Assembly: GCA_009691555.1 (NCBI GenBank)
Contig: SICB01000027.1
Span: 1 to 7,266 of the forward strand
Direction of reading: 5' to 3'
From: Patescibacteria group bacterium
GTDB lineage: Bacteria > Patescibacteriota > Saccharimonadia > CAILAD01 > BJGX01
Length of the DNA stretch: 7,266 nt
A program made the translations under genes and the position numbers. Positions 1 through 5,912 of the stretch are shown piece by piece (the first letter of the stretch is position 1; each line of letters opens with the position of its first letter). Under the pieces are notes generated by a model. That model made no database searches. It was not told the DNA's origin and worked only from the letters and a program-made list of their open reading frames with translations.

Positions 1-38
1 ATAAGCGATCTATGAAACCAAGGCCCCTTGCCTTTTCT

Positions 39-96
39 TCTTCCACGATGGAACAAACCAAGACCCCAAGTCTGTTTGTTACATCGAAAAGGAAGA
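39..96. repeat. Hairpin element, copy 1
   Basis: This is a long imperfect inverted repeat. The outer arm TCTTCC (39-44) pairs with GGAAGA (91-96). The central arm of 13 bases (46-58) pairs with 74-86, with one G-A mismatch (51/81). After a two-base CA bulge (59-60), AGAC (61-64) pairs with GTCT (70-73) around the loop CCCAA. The 18 bases ACGATGGAACAAACCAAG (45-62) and the nonamer CTGTTTGTT (72-80) recur exactly in copy 2. Base changes between the copies preserve pairing, which favours a folded RNA over chance repetition. The strand is unknown, because the element is nearly palindromic. Confidence 0.7.
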
Positions 97-172
97 CAAG
101 CTACGTAAGCCGGAACAGAATTTGTTAAAATTATGTGTAGGCTGTAAGTAGTATTGATTAATTCCTAGTTTT

Positions 173-229
173 TTCTTCTACGATGGAACAAACCAAGCCG
201 CTAGGCTGTTTGTTCCATAGAGAGGAGAA
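173..229. repeat. Hairpin element, copy 2
   Basis: This is the second copy of the element at 39-96, with the same architecture. The outer arm TTCTTCT (173-179) pairs with AGGAGAA (223-229), including one G-U pair. An internal loop follows, then a perfect 11-bp stem ATGGAACAAAC (183-193) with GTTTGTTCCAT (208-218). The same unpaired CA (194-195) comes next, then AGCC/GGCT closing the loop GCTA (200-203). Compared with copy 1, the apical A-T pair is C-G here and the C-G pair at the top of the outer arm is T-A, so pairing is kept while sequence changes. No U-rich tract follows, so it does not look like a simple intrinsic terminator. Confidence 0.7.
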
Positions 230-248
230 CTGTTGCGATAGTTGGAGT

Positions 249-268
249 AAATTAGTGTAAACTAATTT
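249..268. repeat. Short perfect inverted repeat before tRNA-His
   Basis: AAATTAGT (249-256) and ACTAATTT (261-268) are perfect inverted repeats around the four-base spacer GTAA. The pairing extends to GTAA/TTAC if one T is bulged. It lies ~31 bases before the tRNA. The arms are AT-rich and only a four-base T run follows, so a terminator is doubtful. An operator or a leader hairpin processed with the tRNA precursor is equally possible. Confidence 0.4.
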
Positions 269-299
269 TACGTAAACTTAAGCAATAGTTCGACGACGT

Positions 300-377
300 G
301 GCGGGTGTAGCTCAGTTGGTTAGAGCGCCTGGTTGTGGTCCAGGAGGTCGTGGGTTCAAGCCCCATCACTCGCCCCA
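300..377 (+). tRNA. tRNA-His (anticodon GTG)
   Basis: A full cloverleaf can be folded. The acceptor stem is 301-307 with 367-373 (one G-T pair). The D stem is GCTC/GAGC (310-313 and 323-326). The anticodon stem CCTGG/CCAGG (328-332 and 340-344) encloses the loop TTGTGGT, with anticodon GTG at 335-337. The T stem GTGGG/CCCAT (350-354 and 362-366) carries the loop TTCAAGC. The extra G at 300 opposite C at 374 supplies the G-1:C73 pair that histidyl-tRNA synthetase recognises in bacteria. The CCA end is encoded at 375-377. It reads histidine CAC/CAU codons. It is convergent with the downstream minus-strand genes. Confidence 0.97.
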
Positions 378-415
378 TTAAAAAAAGCCGAAATTATTCG
401 GCCTTTTTTAATGGG
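374..415. terminator. Bidirectional intrinsic terminator between tRNA-His and the minus-strand genes
   Basis: Nineteen bases at 374-392 are the reverse complement of 397-415 apart from one A/C mismatch (386/403), with the loop ATTA. The core is GCCGAA/TTCGGC. It is flanked by a run of seven A on the left and six T on the right, so both strands present a GC-rich hairpin followed by a U tract. It lies between the plus-strand tRNA and the minus-strand gene ending at 429, as expected for a shared terminator of convergent units. Its outermost paired bases overlap the discriminator and CCA end of the tRNA. Confidence 0.9.
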
Positions 416-428
416 TTATTTTAGACCC

Positions 429-1487
429 TTAAAAGCTGCTACTTTCCCTGACACTATCTACTAGCCACTTGGCAGAAGTGGCGTTATAGATAATATTTAG
501 CTCATTGCCGTTGGTGTACTGGCTCGATCCATCGCGCTGCTTAAATAATACATTAGCCTGCACCTTGTACTTACTGGCGTCTGACATTTGGCTGGTCAAT
601 ATCCTAAAACTAGCCGGATATATAACCGTTCGAGATTCTGCTGTGAGCTGATTAAAGTCATATTCCCTCTGATAACCTTCTGTCATATACTGGCGGAGAA
701 GTGCTGCATTACCAGCCAAGAACGCGTTGAGATAGCTGCCGCTGGTTGCCTCGACTGCCTTTTTGTCGGCCGCTTCTTTGGCTGTTTGGGCTTGCTCGGC
801 GGCTAGTTTGGACTTCGCCGAAAGCTGGCCCGTAAGTATGGTCTTGTTAGCTTCGGTTAGTACGTTTTGGATTTCGAAAGCTGAAGATGGCATCGATTCG
901 GTTATAAATTTTGCATTGTTCTTGAGTTTTTCTGAGGCAGTTTTGGCTACCACCGATAGGACTTTGAGCTTGTCAGCTTCACTATTTGTAAAATCAATAA
1001 TTTTATCGGCGTACCGCGAAGACTCTGCCGTGTAATTGCCGTAGCTGTCTAAAAACTCCGTATAGTTTTCGACGTCTTGAGACTTGTATTTGAGCTTTTG
1101 GGTGTTAATCTTTCTATCTGCAATAGAGCCATTAAGCTTCTTGAGCTCAGATTTGTAATTGTCGAAGCTTGCTTGGTCTTGAATGGTTCCTGCCAGACCT
1201 TCGAGTGTAGTGACCTGCCCAACAATAGCATGCCAGCCGTCGGAAATGGTCTGCTTATTGCTACTTTGGTTATTAAAAAAAATAGCGAAAAATATTGCAA
1301 GACCCGCAGCTGCTAAAGACAATACGGCCACTGCCCAAAACCATGGTTTTTTATAAAACTTGCGGCTTTTTTTTGAAAGCTTTTTTGGTTCTGCCGTGTC
1401 GTCTGGCGTATCTTGCTCAGCTAATTCACTAGTCCGGGGATTGGTATCATCATTTTTACGAATATGCTCTGGCTTTTTGTCTGGCAC
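429..1487 (-). CDS. Single-pass membrane protein of unknown function, possible NTF2-like C-terminal domain
   Basis: This 352-residue protein is not assigned to a known family. Residues 1-48 are charged and low-complexity (Lys, Glu, Asp, Pro). Residues 49-71 form one strongly hydrophobic helix (WFWAVAVLSLAAAGLAIFF), preceded by positive charges, which suggests the N-terminus is inside and the rest outside the cell. Residues ~85-248 are helical and coiled-coil-like with many Lys/Glu/Ala. Residues ~250-348 look like a compact alpha+beta domain: a helix with YLNAFLAGNAALLRQYM, then beta-rich segments ending in AKWLVDSV. This resembles NTF2-like/DUF4878-type extracytoplasmic domains, but that is inference. 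The start is GTG, chosen because AGGAGG sits 5 bases upstream. It follows mgtE by 16 bases and is probably cotranscribed with it. No catalytic motif is visible. Confidence 0.85.
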   Translation of the reverse strand: MPDKKPEHIRKNDDTNPRTSELAEQDTPDDTAEPKKLSKKSRKFYKKPWFWAVAVLSLAAAGLAIFFAIFFNNQSSNKQTISDGWHAIVGQVTTLEGLAGTIQDQASFDNYKSELKKLNGSIADRKINTQKLKYKSQDVENYTEFLDSYGNYTAESSRYADKIIDFTNSEADKLKVLSVVAKTASEKLKNNAKFITESMPSSAFEIQNVLTEANKTILTGQLSAKSKLAAEQAQTAKEAADKKAVEATSGSYLNAFLAGNAALLRQYMTEGYQREYDFNQLTAESRTVIYPASFRILTSQMSDASKYKVQANVLFKQRDGSSQYTNGNELNIIYNATSAKWLVDSVRESSSF

Positions 1488-1492
1488 TCTTG

Positions 1493-1498
1493 CCTCCT
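1493..1498 (-). promoter_or_regulatory. Strong Shine-Dalgarno site fixing a GTG start
   Basis: On the minus strand AGGAGG (within AAAAAGGAGG) lies 5 bases before the GTG at 1487-1485. It falls inside the 16-base gap after the mgtE stop. It is the best ribosome binding site in the window and supports GTG as the true start of the downstream membrane protein. Confidence 0.85.
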
Positions 1499-1503
1499 TT
1501 TTA

Positions 1504-2760
1504 TTATTTTAGCATCATTTGAGCTAGGCTCAAGAAAACAAAGAAACCGCCCACGTCAGTACAAGTGGTTATAAATATGGTGGCCGATGTGGCTGGATCT
1601 TTGCCTAGCTTTTTCATTATTAGTGGTATCAAAGCCCCTGCAAAAGCAGCGATGAATAAATTGGAGACCATCGCAATCGCCAGCACCAAGCCTAGCATCG
1701 GGTTTTTGTTAATAAAGATTGCGACCATCGCAACTAAAAATCCATTGATAAGACCATTGATGACACCAGCGCCAATTTCACGAACGATGTACTTGAAGGA
1801 GTTTTTAAGACTGATTTCGTTCATTACTATCCCGCGCACCGTTACGGCCAAGGTCTGGGTTGCGGCGTTACCACCCATGCCAGCCACAATCGGCATATAC
1901 ACAGCAAGTAGCGTGAATCTTGATATTGTTCCCTCGTACATGCCAACTACAGATGCAGCCAAGAACGCCGTACCGAGATTAATGATAAGCCATAGCCACC
2001 TATACCTGACCTTAGCAAACATACTATCTGATGAGTCTTCTTCGCGGTTAACACCAGCTAAGCCGTAGAGGTCGCTAGAGCGCTTTTTATTGAGTAGGGC
2101 AAGTAGGTCGTCGGAGTGGATGACACCAATGATGTCTTCGTTTTCGTCTAGTACAACCACCTTGTCGTGGGGGTGTTTTAAGAACGAATCAATCACAGTG
2201 TGCTCGTCATTGTCGTATCTTATGTGTGGTACCCGTTTGATATGCGCGTCGATTTTTTCTTTGCCTTTGTGCATTGCCAAAACTGAGCCCGGCAACTCAC
2301 CTACGAGCTTGCCGTTATCAATTACAAATATCGACGGGAATTTTCCGGTGCGTTTTTCGTGTTCCTCGATATCTTTCGACAAATCTTCGAAGTGTGTTCC
2401 CGGTGGCGCCACGATATAATCCAAGTTCATCAGCCCTGCTGCTGTTTTAGGATTAAAGCTCAGTAGCAATTCAACTTTTTCTTTGGCATCGCCGTTGAGG
2501 GAATCGGTCAAATGTTTAGCTCGATGTTTTGGCAGTTCTTGTAGTATATCGGTGGCTTTGTCGGGGTCCAGGGTAGTTAAAATTTTAGCCAGATCCGAAT
2601 TATCCAAAGATTTGACAATCTGCTTTCTGGTTTGAGTAGGCAGAGCTAGCAGTACGAAGCCTTTGAGCGAATCGTCTGTCGCCATAAAAACTTCAAATTT
2701 TTTGGATCGGGCTTTTTTGATTGAGTTGATAATTTTTTGGTCAATAATTGGTGATCGCAT
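1504..2760 (-). CDS. mgtE: MgtE family Mg2+ channel/transporter
   Basis: This 418-residue membrane protein has the MgtE layout: a helical N-terminal sensor domain (about residues 20-105, with the DPDKATDILQELP type repeat), a pair of CBS domains (about 110-235), then five transmembrane helices. Family marks are PIVAGMGGNAATQT (about 290-303) and, in the last helix, TTCTDVGG with Asp402 at the position of the pore aspartate that coordinates Mg2+ in characterised MgtE. In the known family the cytosolic domains sense Mg2+ and close the pore when it is plentiful. At 418 residues it is slightly shorter than the usual ~450, mostly at the N-terminus. It begins 39 bases after the HU gene. The ATG at 2760 has no Shine-Dalgarno sequence but is preceded by TATAAT, which suggests its own promoter and a leaderless message. 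The gene ends in TAA 16 bases before the next start. Confidence 0.95.
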   Translation of the reverse strand: MRSPIIDQKIINSIKKARSKKFEVFMATDDSLKGFVLLALPTQTRKQIVKSLDNSDLAKILTTLDPDKATDILQELPKHRAKHLTDSLNGDAKEKVELLLSFNPKTAAGLMNLDYIVAPPGTHFEDLSKDIEEHEKRTGKFPSIFVIDNGKLVGELPGSVLAMHKGKEKIDAHIKRVPHIRYDNDEHTVIDSFLKHPHDKVVVLDENEDIIGVIHSDDLLALLNKKRSSDLYGLAGVNREEDSSDSMFAKVRYRWLWLIINLGTAFLAASVVGMYEGTISRFTLLAVYMPIVAGMGGNAATQTLAVTVRGIVMNEISLKNSFKYIVREIGAGVINGLINGFLVAMVAIFINKNPMLGLVLAIAMVSNLFIAAFAGALIPLIMKKLGKDPATSATIFITTCTDVGGFFVFLSLAQMMLK

Positions 2761-2767
2761 AGATTGT

Positions 2768-2796
2768 ATTATAGGGCTTACGCTAAATAAATTATA
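2768..2796 (-). promoter_or_regulatory. Putative promoter(s) before mgtE
   Basis: The HU-mgtE gap contains two perfect TATAAT hexamers on the minus strand, at 2796-2791 and 2773-2768. From the second, a start site 7 bases downstream falls at 2761-2760, that is at or one base before the mgtE ATG. From the first, the start would be near 2784, giving a ~24-base leader without a ribosome binding site. No good -35 box is seen for either (TGTAAA at 2818-2813 is a weak candidate for the first). Confidence 0.5.
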
Positions 2797-2799
2797 GTG

Positions 2800-3081
2800 T
2801 TATTTTTTATTTTTTACAGCGCGCTTAAATTGCTCCCCTGGCCTAAACTTAGGCAGAAGCATCTCTTTAATTTGCATTGGCTCTTTAGTAATGGGGTTAA
2901 TGCCATTGCGGGCCTTGCGGTGGGCCGAATAAAAAGCTCCGAAGCCGCTAATTAGTACCTTGTCGCCCTTACCGACTTCCCTGCCAATCACAGCTGTCAT
3001 GGTATCGATAACCAGCTCTATTTTCTTTTTCGATAGTTTGGTTTTATTGGCAATTTCTTGCACTAGTTCGGGTTTTATCAT
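2800..3081 (-). CDS. HU/IHF-family nucleoid DNA-binding protein
   Basis: This 93-residue protein matches HU-family length and order: an N-terminal helix-turn-helix dimerisation part (residues 1-40), then the beta saddle with GFGAF (46-50), the DNA-inserting beta arm, and the closing PKFRPGEQFKRAV. HU dimers bend and coat DNA. The arm carries GINP (60-63) where most HU proteins have GRNP. The intercalating proline (Pro63) is kept, but the preceding Arg is Ile, which could soften DNA contacts. The protein ends in a lysine-rich tail. The ATG lies one base after the ymdB stop, so it is cotranscribed with rny-ymdB. Sequence alone does not tell whether it is HU, IHF-like or a paralog; homodimeric HU is most likely. 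Confidence 0.93.
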   Translation of the reverse strand: MIKPELVQEIANKTKLSKKKIELVIDTMTAVIGREVGKGDKVLISGFGAFYSAHRKARNGINPITKEPMQIKEMLLPKFRPGEQFKRAVKNKK

Positions 3082-3082
3082 T

Positions 3083-3877
3083 TTAACTAACCTCGGTATT
3101 AATTAGTATCTGCTCGATACTGCGGGCTTTTGAGTCTGGGCCGATATCTATTAGTACTGAGCTAAATTGCACAACTCCAACCTTAGGCCAATCGAACCTA
3201 TTGGGAAGCTGATTGAGCCATTTTTCGATAATTATTTCTTTTTTTACTCCGAGCACGGAATCTATCGGTCCGGTCATACCAACATCACTAATACGAGCTG
3301 TTCCGCCAGCCAATACTTTGGCATCGGCCGTAGCAACATGAGTGTGGCTACCAACGACGGCGCTTACGCGGCCGTCTAAGTAAAAGCCGATGGCGACTTT
3401 TTCGGAGCTCAAATCGGCGTGGAAATCTACAATTGTAGCTGCTAGTTTTTGGCTTTTATTCTCTTCTAGTATGGCATCGATAACTTTTAGTGGGTGATCG
3501 AGCTGAGGACCGTTAAAGGTTTGGCCCAAGATATTGATTACCAGTATGTTGCCGAAGGGAGTTTCGGCAATCTTCCAGCCCTTACCGGGCGTTCGTCCGG
3601 GATAATTAGCTGGCCTGATGATATTCGAGTTGGGTCGGTTCATCATTTCAACACCCTCGGGCTTTTTAAAACTATGGTTGCCGCCGGTAAAAAAATCTAC
3701 ACCGGCATCCTCAACTTCTTTAATTGCTTTAGCTGTAATGCCATTGCCGGTACTCATATTCTCGGCCTGTGCAATTACAAAATCTATCTGCTTTTCTTCG
3801 ATAAGTTTTGGCAAAACCTGCACCACTGCTCGCCTGCCAATTTTTGCTACGATGTCGCCAATGTATAAAACTTTCAT
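3083..3877 (-). CDS. ymdB: YmdB-type metallophosphoesterase (TIGR00282 family)
   Basis: This 264-residue protein is full length for the YmdB family, a dinuclear metal phosphodiesterase that in Bacillus and Deinococcus relatives hydrolyses 2',3'- and 3',5'-cyclic AMP. The expected metal ligands are all present: Asp8 (GDIV), Glu39-Asn40 (AENMSTGNGIT), Asn67-His68 (GGNHSF), His153 (DFHAD) and His178/His180 (GSHTHVATAD). The family signature DVGMTGP follows. The ATG directly abuts the rny TAG stop with no gap, implying translational coupling. The rny-ymdB order is conserved across many bacteria, where YmdB influences RNA decay and cell-fate decisions. A cytosolic RNA- or cyclic-nucleotide-turnover role is therefore the best call. 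Substrate preference cannot be read from the sequence. Confidence 0.95.
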   Translation of the reverse strand: MKVLYIGDIVAKIGRRAVVQVLPKLIEEKQIDFVIAQAENMSTGNGITAKAIKEVEDAGVDFFTGGNHSFKKPEGVEMMNRPNSNIIRPANYPGRTPGKGWKIAETPFGNILVINILGQTFNGPQLDHPLKVIDAILEENKSQKLAATIVDFHADLSSEKVAIGFYLDGRVSAVVGSHTHVATADAKVLAGGTARISDVGMTGPIDSVLGVKKEIIIEKWLNQLPNRFDWPKVGVVQFSSVLIDIGPDSKARSIEQILINTEVS

Positions 3878-5395
3878 CTATTTAGCATACTCCTCGGCGC
3901 GTGTTTCACGAATAATATTGACCTTAATGGTGCCAGGATATTTGAGTGTCGCCTCAATTTTGGTGGCAATATCTCGGGCCAACTTAATGGCCGTTAGGTC
4001 ATCAATCTCTTCTGGGTCAACAAACACCCGGATTTCCCTGCCGGCACTAATGGCGTAACTCTTTTTGATGCCACTAAAAGCATTGGTGACATTTTCAAGA
4101 TCAGTCATACGCTTGACGTAGTTTTCGAGCTTATCGCCACGAGCTCCTGGTCGACCACCACTCAAGGCATCGACAACTCTAACAATCAGGGCCTCGGGGG
4201 TGGTGGCTTCGATGTCGTCGTGGTGCGCCTCGGCGGCATGGGTGGTGGCTTCATCAAAGCCAGCTTTGCGCATCATATCGCCAGTAATGTGGTGGTGCTT
4301 GCCTTCTATTTCATGGCTAACAGCCTTACCGAGGTCGTGCAAAAATGCCGCTGTACGCGAAACCTGCACATCGGCGCCAATCTCTTCGGCAATCATCGCA
4401 GCCAGGTGGGCCATTTCGACCGAATGGTGCAAAACGTTCTGGCTATAGCTAGTGCGGTATTTGAGCATTCCCATGGTGTTGGATATTTCTGGTGGTAGAC
4501 CCATAACCTTGGCCTCACGAGCGGCCTGTTCGCCAGCTTTTTTGATTTCTTCATCGATTTCTTTTTGGGCCTTCACCACTACTTCTTCGATTTTTGCGGG
4601 GTGTATCCGGCCATCAGCAATTAAAGCTTCAAGGGCTTTTTTGGCAACCTGTCGGCGAATTGGATTAAAGCCCGAGATTGTAATAACACCAGGGCTTTCA
4701 TCGATAATTACTTCGACGCCCGTGAGCCTTTCGAGGGCTTGGATATTACGGCCTTCCTTGCCTATTATTTTACCCTTAACTTCGTCGTTCGGAATTGCAA
4801 CCGTACTAATGGTTCGCTCTGTAGCAGTTCCCGTAGCTAAGCGCTCCATAGCAGCTGTCATTATTTCTTTGGCGGTTTCATCGGCGTTTTCGGTGGCATC
4901 GCGTTTGCGCTTCTCGATGTATTCAACCAAGTCGTTTTTGATATCGCGCTCGGTCATTTCCATTAGTTTTGCCTGGGCATCTTCTTTTTTGAGCTTGGCG
5001 ATCTTTTGGAGGTTTTCTTCTTGGCGAGTTCTGATGGCTCGAATTTCGTCCTTGATTGCTTCAATTTCTTTTTCGCTGCGATTAAGATTATCAGTGCGTT
5101 TTTCGATTTGATCGATCTTGTTATCGAGCAGAGTTTCGCGGTCGGCAACACGCTTTTCGGAAGCATCTAGTTTATTGCGTCTTTCGCGTTCTTCTTTTTT
5201 AGATTCCTCGGCGATTCTAATAGCCTCTTCTTTGGCATCCAGGACTTTCTTCTTGGCGTCCTCTTTGGCTTCATCGAGCATTTTCTTGGCCTTGCTATCG
5301 GCATCGTTGGTTTTTTGTTTGGTGACCACTACATTGGCTCCATAGCCAACTCCGCCACCTACCATAAGAGCCAGGATTGCGTATATCAGTAACAT
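3878..5395 (-). CDS. rny: Ribonuclease Y
   Basis: This membrane-anchored endoribonuclease starts bulk mRNA decay in bacteria that lack RNase E. It has an N-terminal transmembrane helix (about residues 1-26), a long charged coiled coil (about 30-185), a KH domain with GKIIGKEGRNI (about 208-218), and an HD domain with LHHSVEMAHL, the metal-binding HD pair in AAFLHDLGKA, the run KHHHITGD, and a distal Asp in RVVDALSGGRPGAR. The length of 505 residues is close to Bacillus RNase Y (520). Two starts are possible: GTG at 5401 or ATG at 5395. I prefer ATG because AGG lies 5 bases before it, while spacing to the GTG is poor. The gene follows a 118-base AT-rich gap with a likely promoter and abuts ymdB. 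It is the largest gene here and heads the rny-ymdB-HU unit. Confidence 0.96.
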   Translation of the reverse strand: MLLIYAILALMVGGGVGYGANVVVTKQKTNDADSKAKKMLDEAKEDAKKKVLDAKEEAIRIAEESKKEERERRNKLDASEKRVADRETLLDNKIDQIEKRTDNLNRSEKEIEAIKDEIRAIRTRQEENLQKIAKLKKEDAQAKLMEMTERDIKNDLVEYIEKRKRDATENADETAKEIMTAAMERLATGTATERTISTVAIPNDEVKGKIIGKEGRNIQALERLTGVEVIIDESPGVITISGFNPIRRQVAKKALEALIADGRIHPAKIEEVVVKAQKEIDEEIKKAGEQAAREAKVMGLPPEISNTMGMLKYRTSYSQNVLHHSVEMAHLAAMIAEEIGADVQVSRTAAFLHDLGKAVSHEIEGKHHHITGDMMRKAGFDEATTHAAEAHHDDIEATTPEALIVRVVDALSGGRPGARGDKLENYVKRMTDLENVTNAFSGIKKSYAISAGREIRVFVDPEEIDDLTAIKLARDIATKIEATLKYPGTIKVNIIRETRAEEYAK

Positions 5396-5513
5396 AAACA
5401 CCTACCTTTCTAAGTAGTGTTTTTACCTAATTGTAAGCAAAAACTAATTATTGAAATCTAAATTAAAATACTTTTTTTGTCTACTACTATTAAACATCTA
5501 AATGAACAATTCT
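5396..5513. other. AT-rich intergenic region before rny
   Basis: These 118 bases separate tsaB from rny and form the longest non-coding gap among the minus-strand genes. They are very AT-rich, contain no open reading frame of note and no convincing terminator hairpin for tsaB. They hold the putative rny promoter and a leader of about 50 bases. Confidence 0.7.
5455..5483 (-). promoter_or_regulatory. Putative sigma-70-type promoter for rny-ymdB-HU
   Basis: On the minus strand TAGACA (5483-5478; 5/6 to TTGACA) is followed after exactly 17 bases by TAGATT (5460-5455; 4/6 to TATAAT). The predicted start near 5448 gives a leader of ~50 bases before the rny ATG. The region is AT-rich, so chance matches are possible. 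Its position at the only sizeable gap supports it. Confidence 0.45.
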
Positions 5514-5912
5514 TCAAGCTGAAGCTTTTTTGGATTTGGTGATGTTTGGCTCGCTACTGTACTTGGGAATGACATATTCGCCCGGCAGCTGATGCTCTAA
5601 TTTGGCTAGCCCAAGCTCTATCCATGAGTCGGATTCGGCCGATACTATTGGTATTGTCAGCCCGTAAGCCAGGGCGTTGGCAGCCGTGGTACCGATGCGC
5701 AGGCCCGTAAAAGAACCCTCGCCAGTAAAGATAATCACACCCTCGATAGACTTTAACTTTATTCCTGCCGAGTCCATTAGCTTGGTAATGTTACCAAGTA
5801 GCGTATCGGCTAGCTCGCGGTGCGCTGGCCATTTGAGATCTTTAATAACTTTATTATTATCTAGCAAGTACAGCTCCGCTTCTGGTTTGTCACTACGAAT
5901 TGCCAATATCAT
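5514..5912 (-). CDS. tsaB: TsaB, short form (t6A synthesis partner of TsaD)
   Basis: TsaB is the inactive ASKHA-fold partner that, with TsaD and TsaE, makes N6-threonylcarbamoyladenosine at position 37 of ANN-decoding tRNAs. The N-terminal lobe is recognisable: MILAI start, HRELADTLL (31-39) and the hallmark GEGSFTGLRIG (64-74) followed by TTAANALAYGL. The start is set at the ATG overlapping the tsaE stop as ATGA; an upstream in-frame ATG at 5999 would add 29 residues unlike the family. The product is only 132 residues against ~220-230 in E. coli or Bacillus. The second lobe is almost absent, but the end (IPKYSSEPNIT) resembles the normal TsaB C-terminus. The usual DTS after the first strand is replaced by RSD. 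It may be a reduced but working scaffold, since TsaB contacts TsaD mainly through the N-terminal lobe. Confidence 0.87.
   Translation of the reverse strand: MILAIRSDKPEAELYLLDNNKVIKDLKWPAHRELADTLLGNITKLMDSAGIKLKSIEGVIIFTGEGSFTGLRIGTTAANALAYGLTIPIVSAESDSWIELGLAKLEHQLPGEYVIPKYSSEPNITKSKKASA

Larger units (their letters stand above)
1..299. other. Non-coding region with repeated hairpins upstream of tRNA-His
   Basis: I find no convincing protein-coding gene on either strand in these ~300 bases. The stretch is not featureless. It carries two related long hairpins (about 39-96 and 173-229) and a smaller inverted repeat (249-268), which are listed separately. No sequence matching RNase P RNA, tmRNA, 6S RNA or rRNA landmarks was recognised. 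It could hold a structured non-coding RNA transcribed towards the tRNA, two small RNA genes, or palindromic repeat units. The left edge cuts the region, so further copies may lie outside. Confidence 0.6.

Noticed and set aside
19..30. Small hairpin CAAG-GCCC-CTTG followed by CCTTTT, possibly a terminator or a third copy of the repeat
   Set aside because: The stem is only 4-5 bp and the T run is short and interrupted; similarity to the two larger elements is limited to a few bases.
122..154. Possible promoter TTGTTA ... TAGTAT between the two hairpin copies
   Set aside because: The spacer is 21 bases, too long for a normal sigma-70 promoter, and the match may be chance in AT-rich DNA.
39..229. 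CRISPR array
   Set aside because: Only two repeats ~135 bases apart, with long self-complementary arms and no regular spacers or cas genes.
1565..2068. Plus-strand open frame opposite mgtE
   Set aside because: It is the shadow of the MgtE membrane domain; no family features or ribosome site were seen.
4452..5111. Long plus-strand open frame opposite rny
   Set aside because: Serine- and isoleucine-rich translation typical of the antisense of a Lys/Glu coiled coil; the opposite strand is a clear RNase Y.
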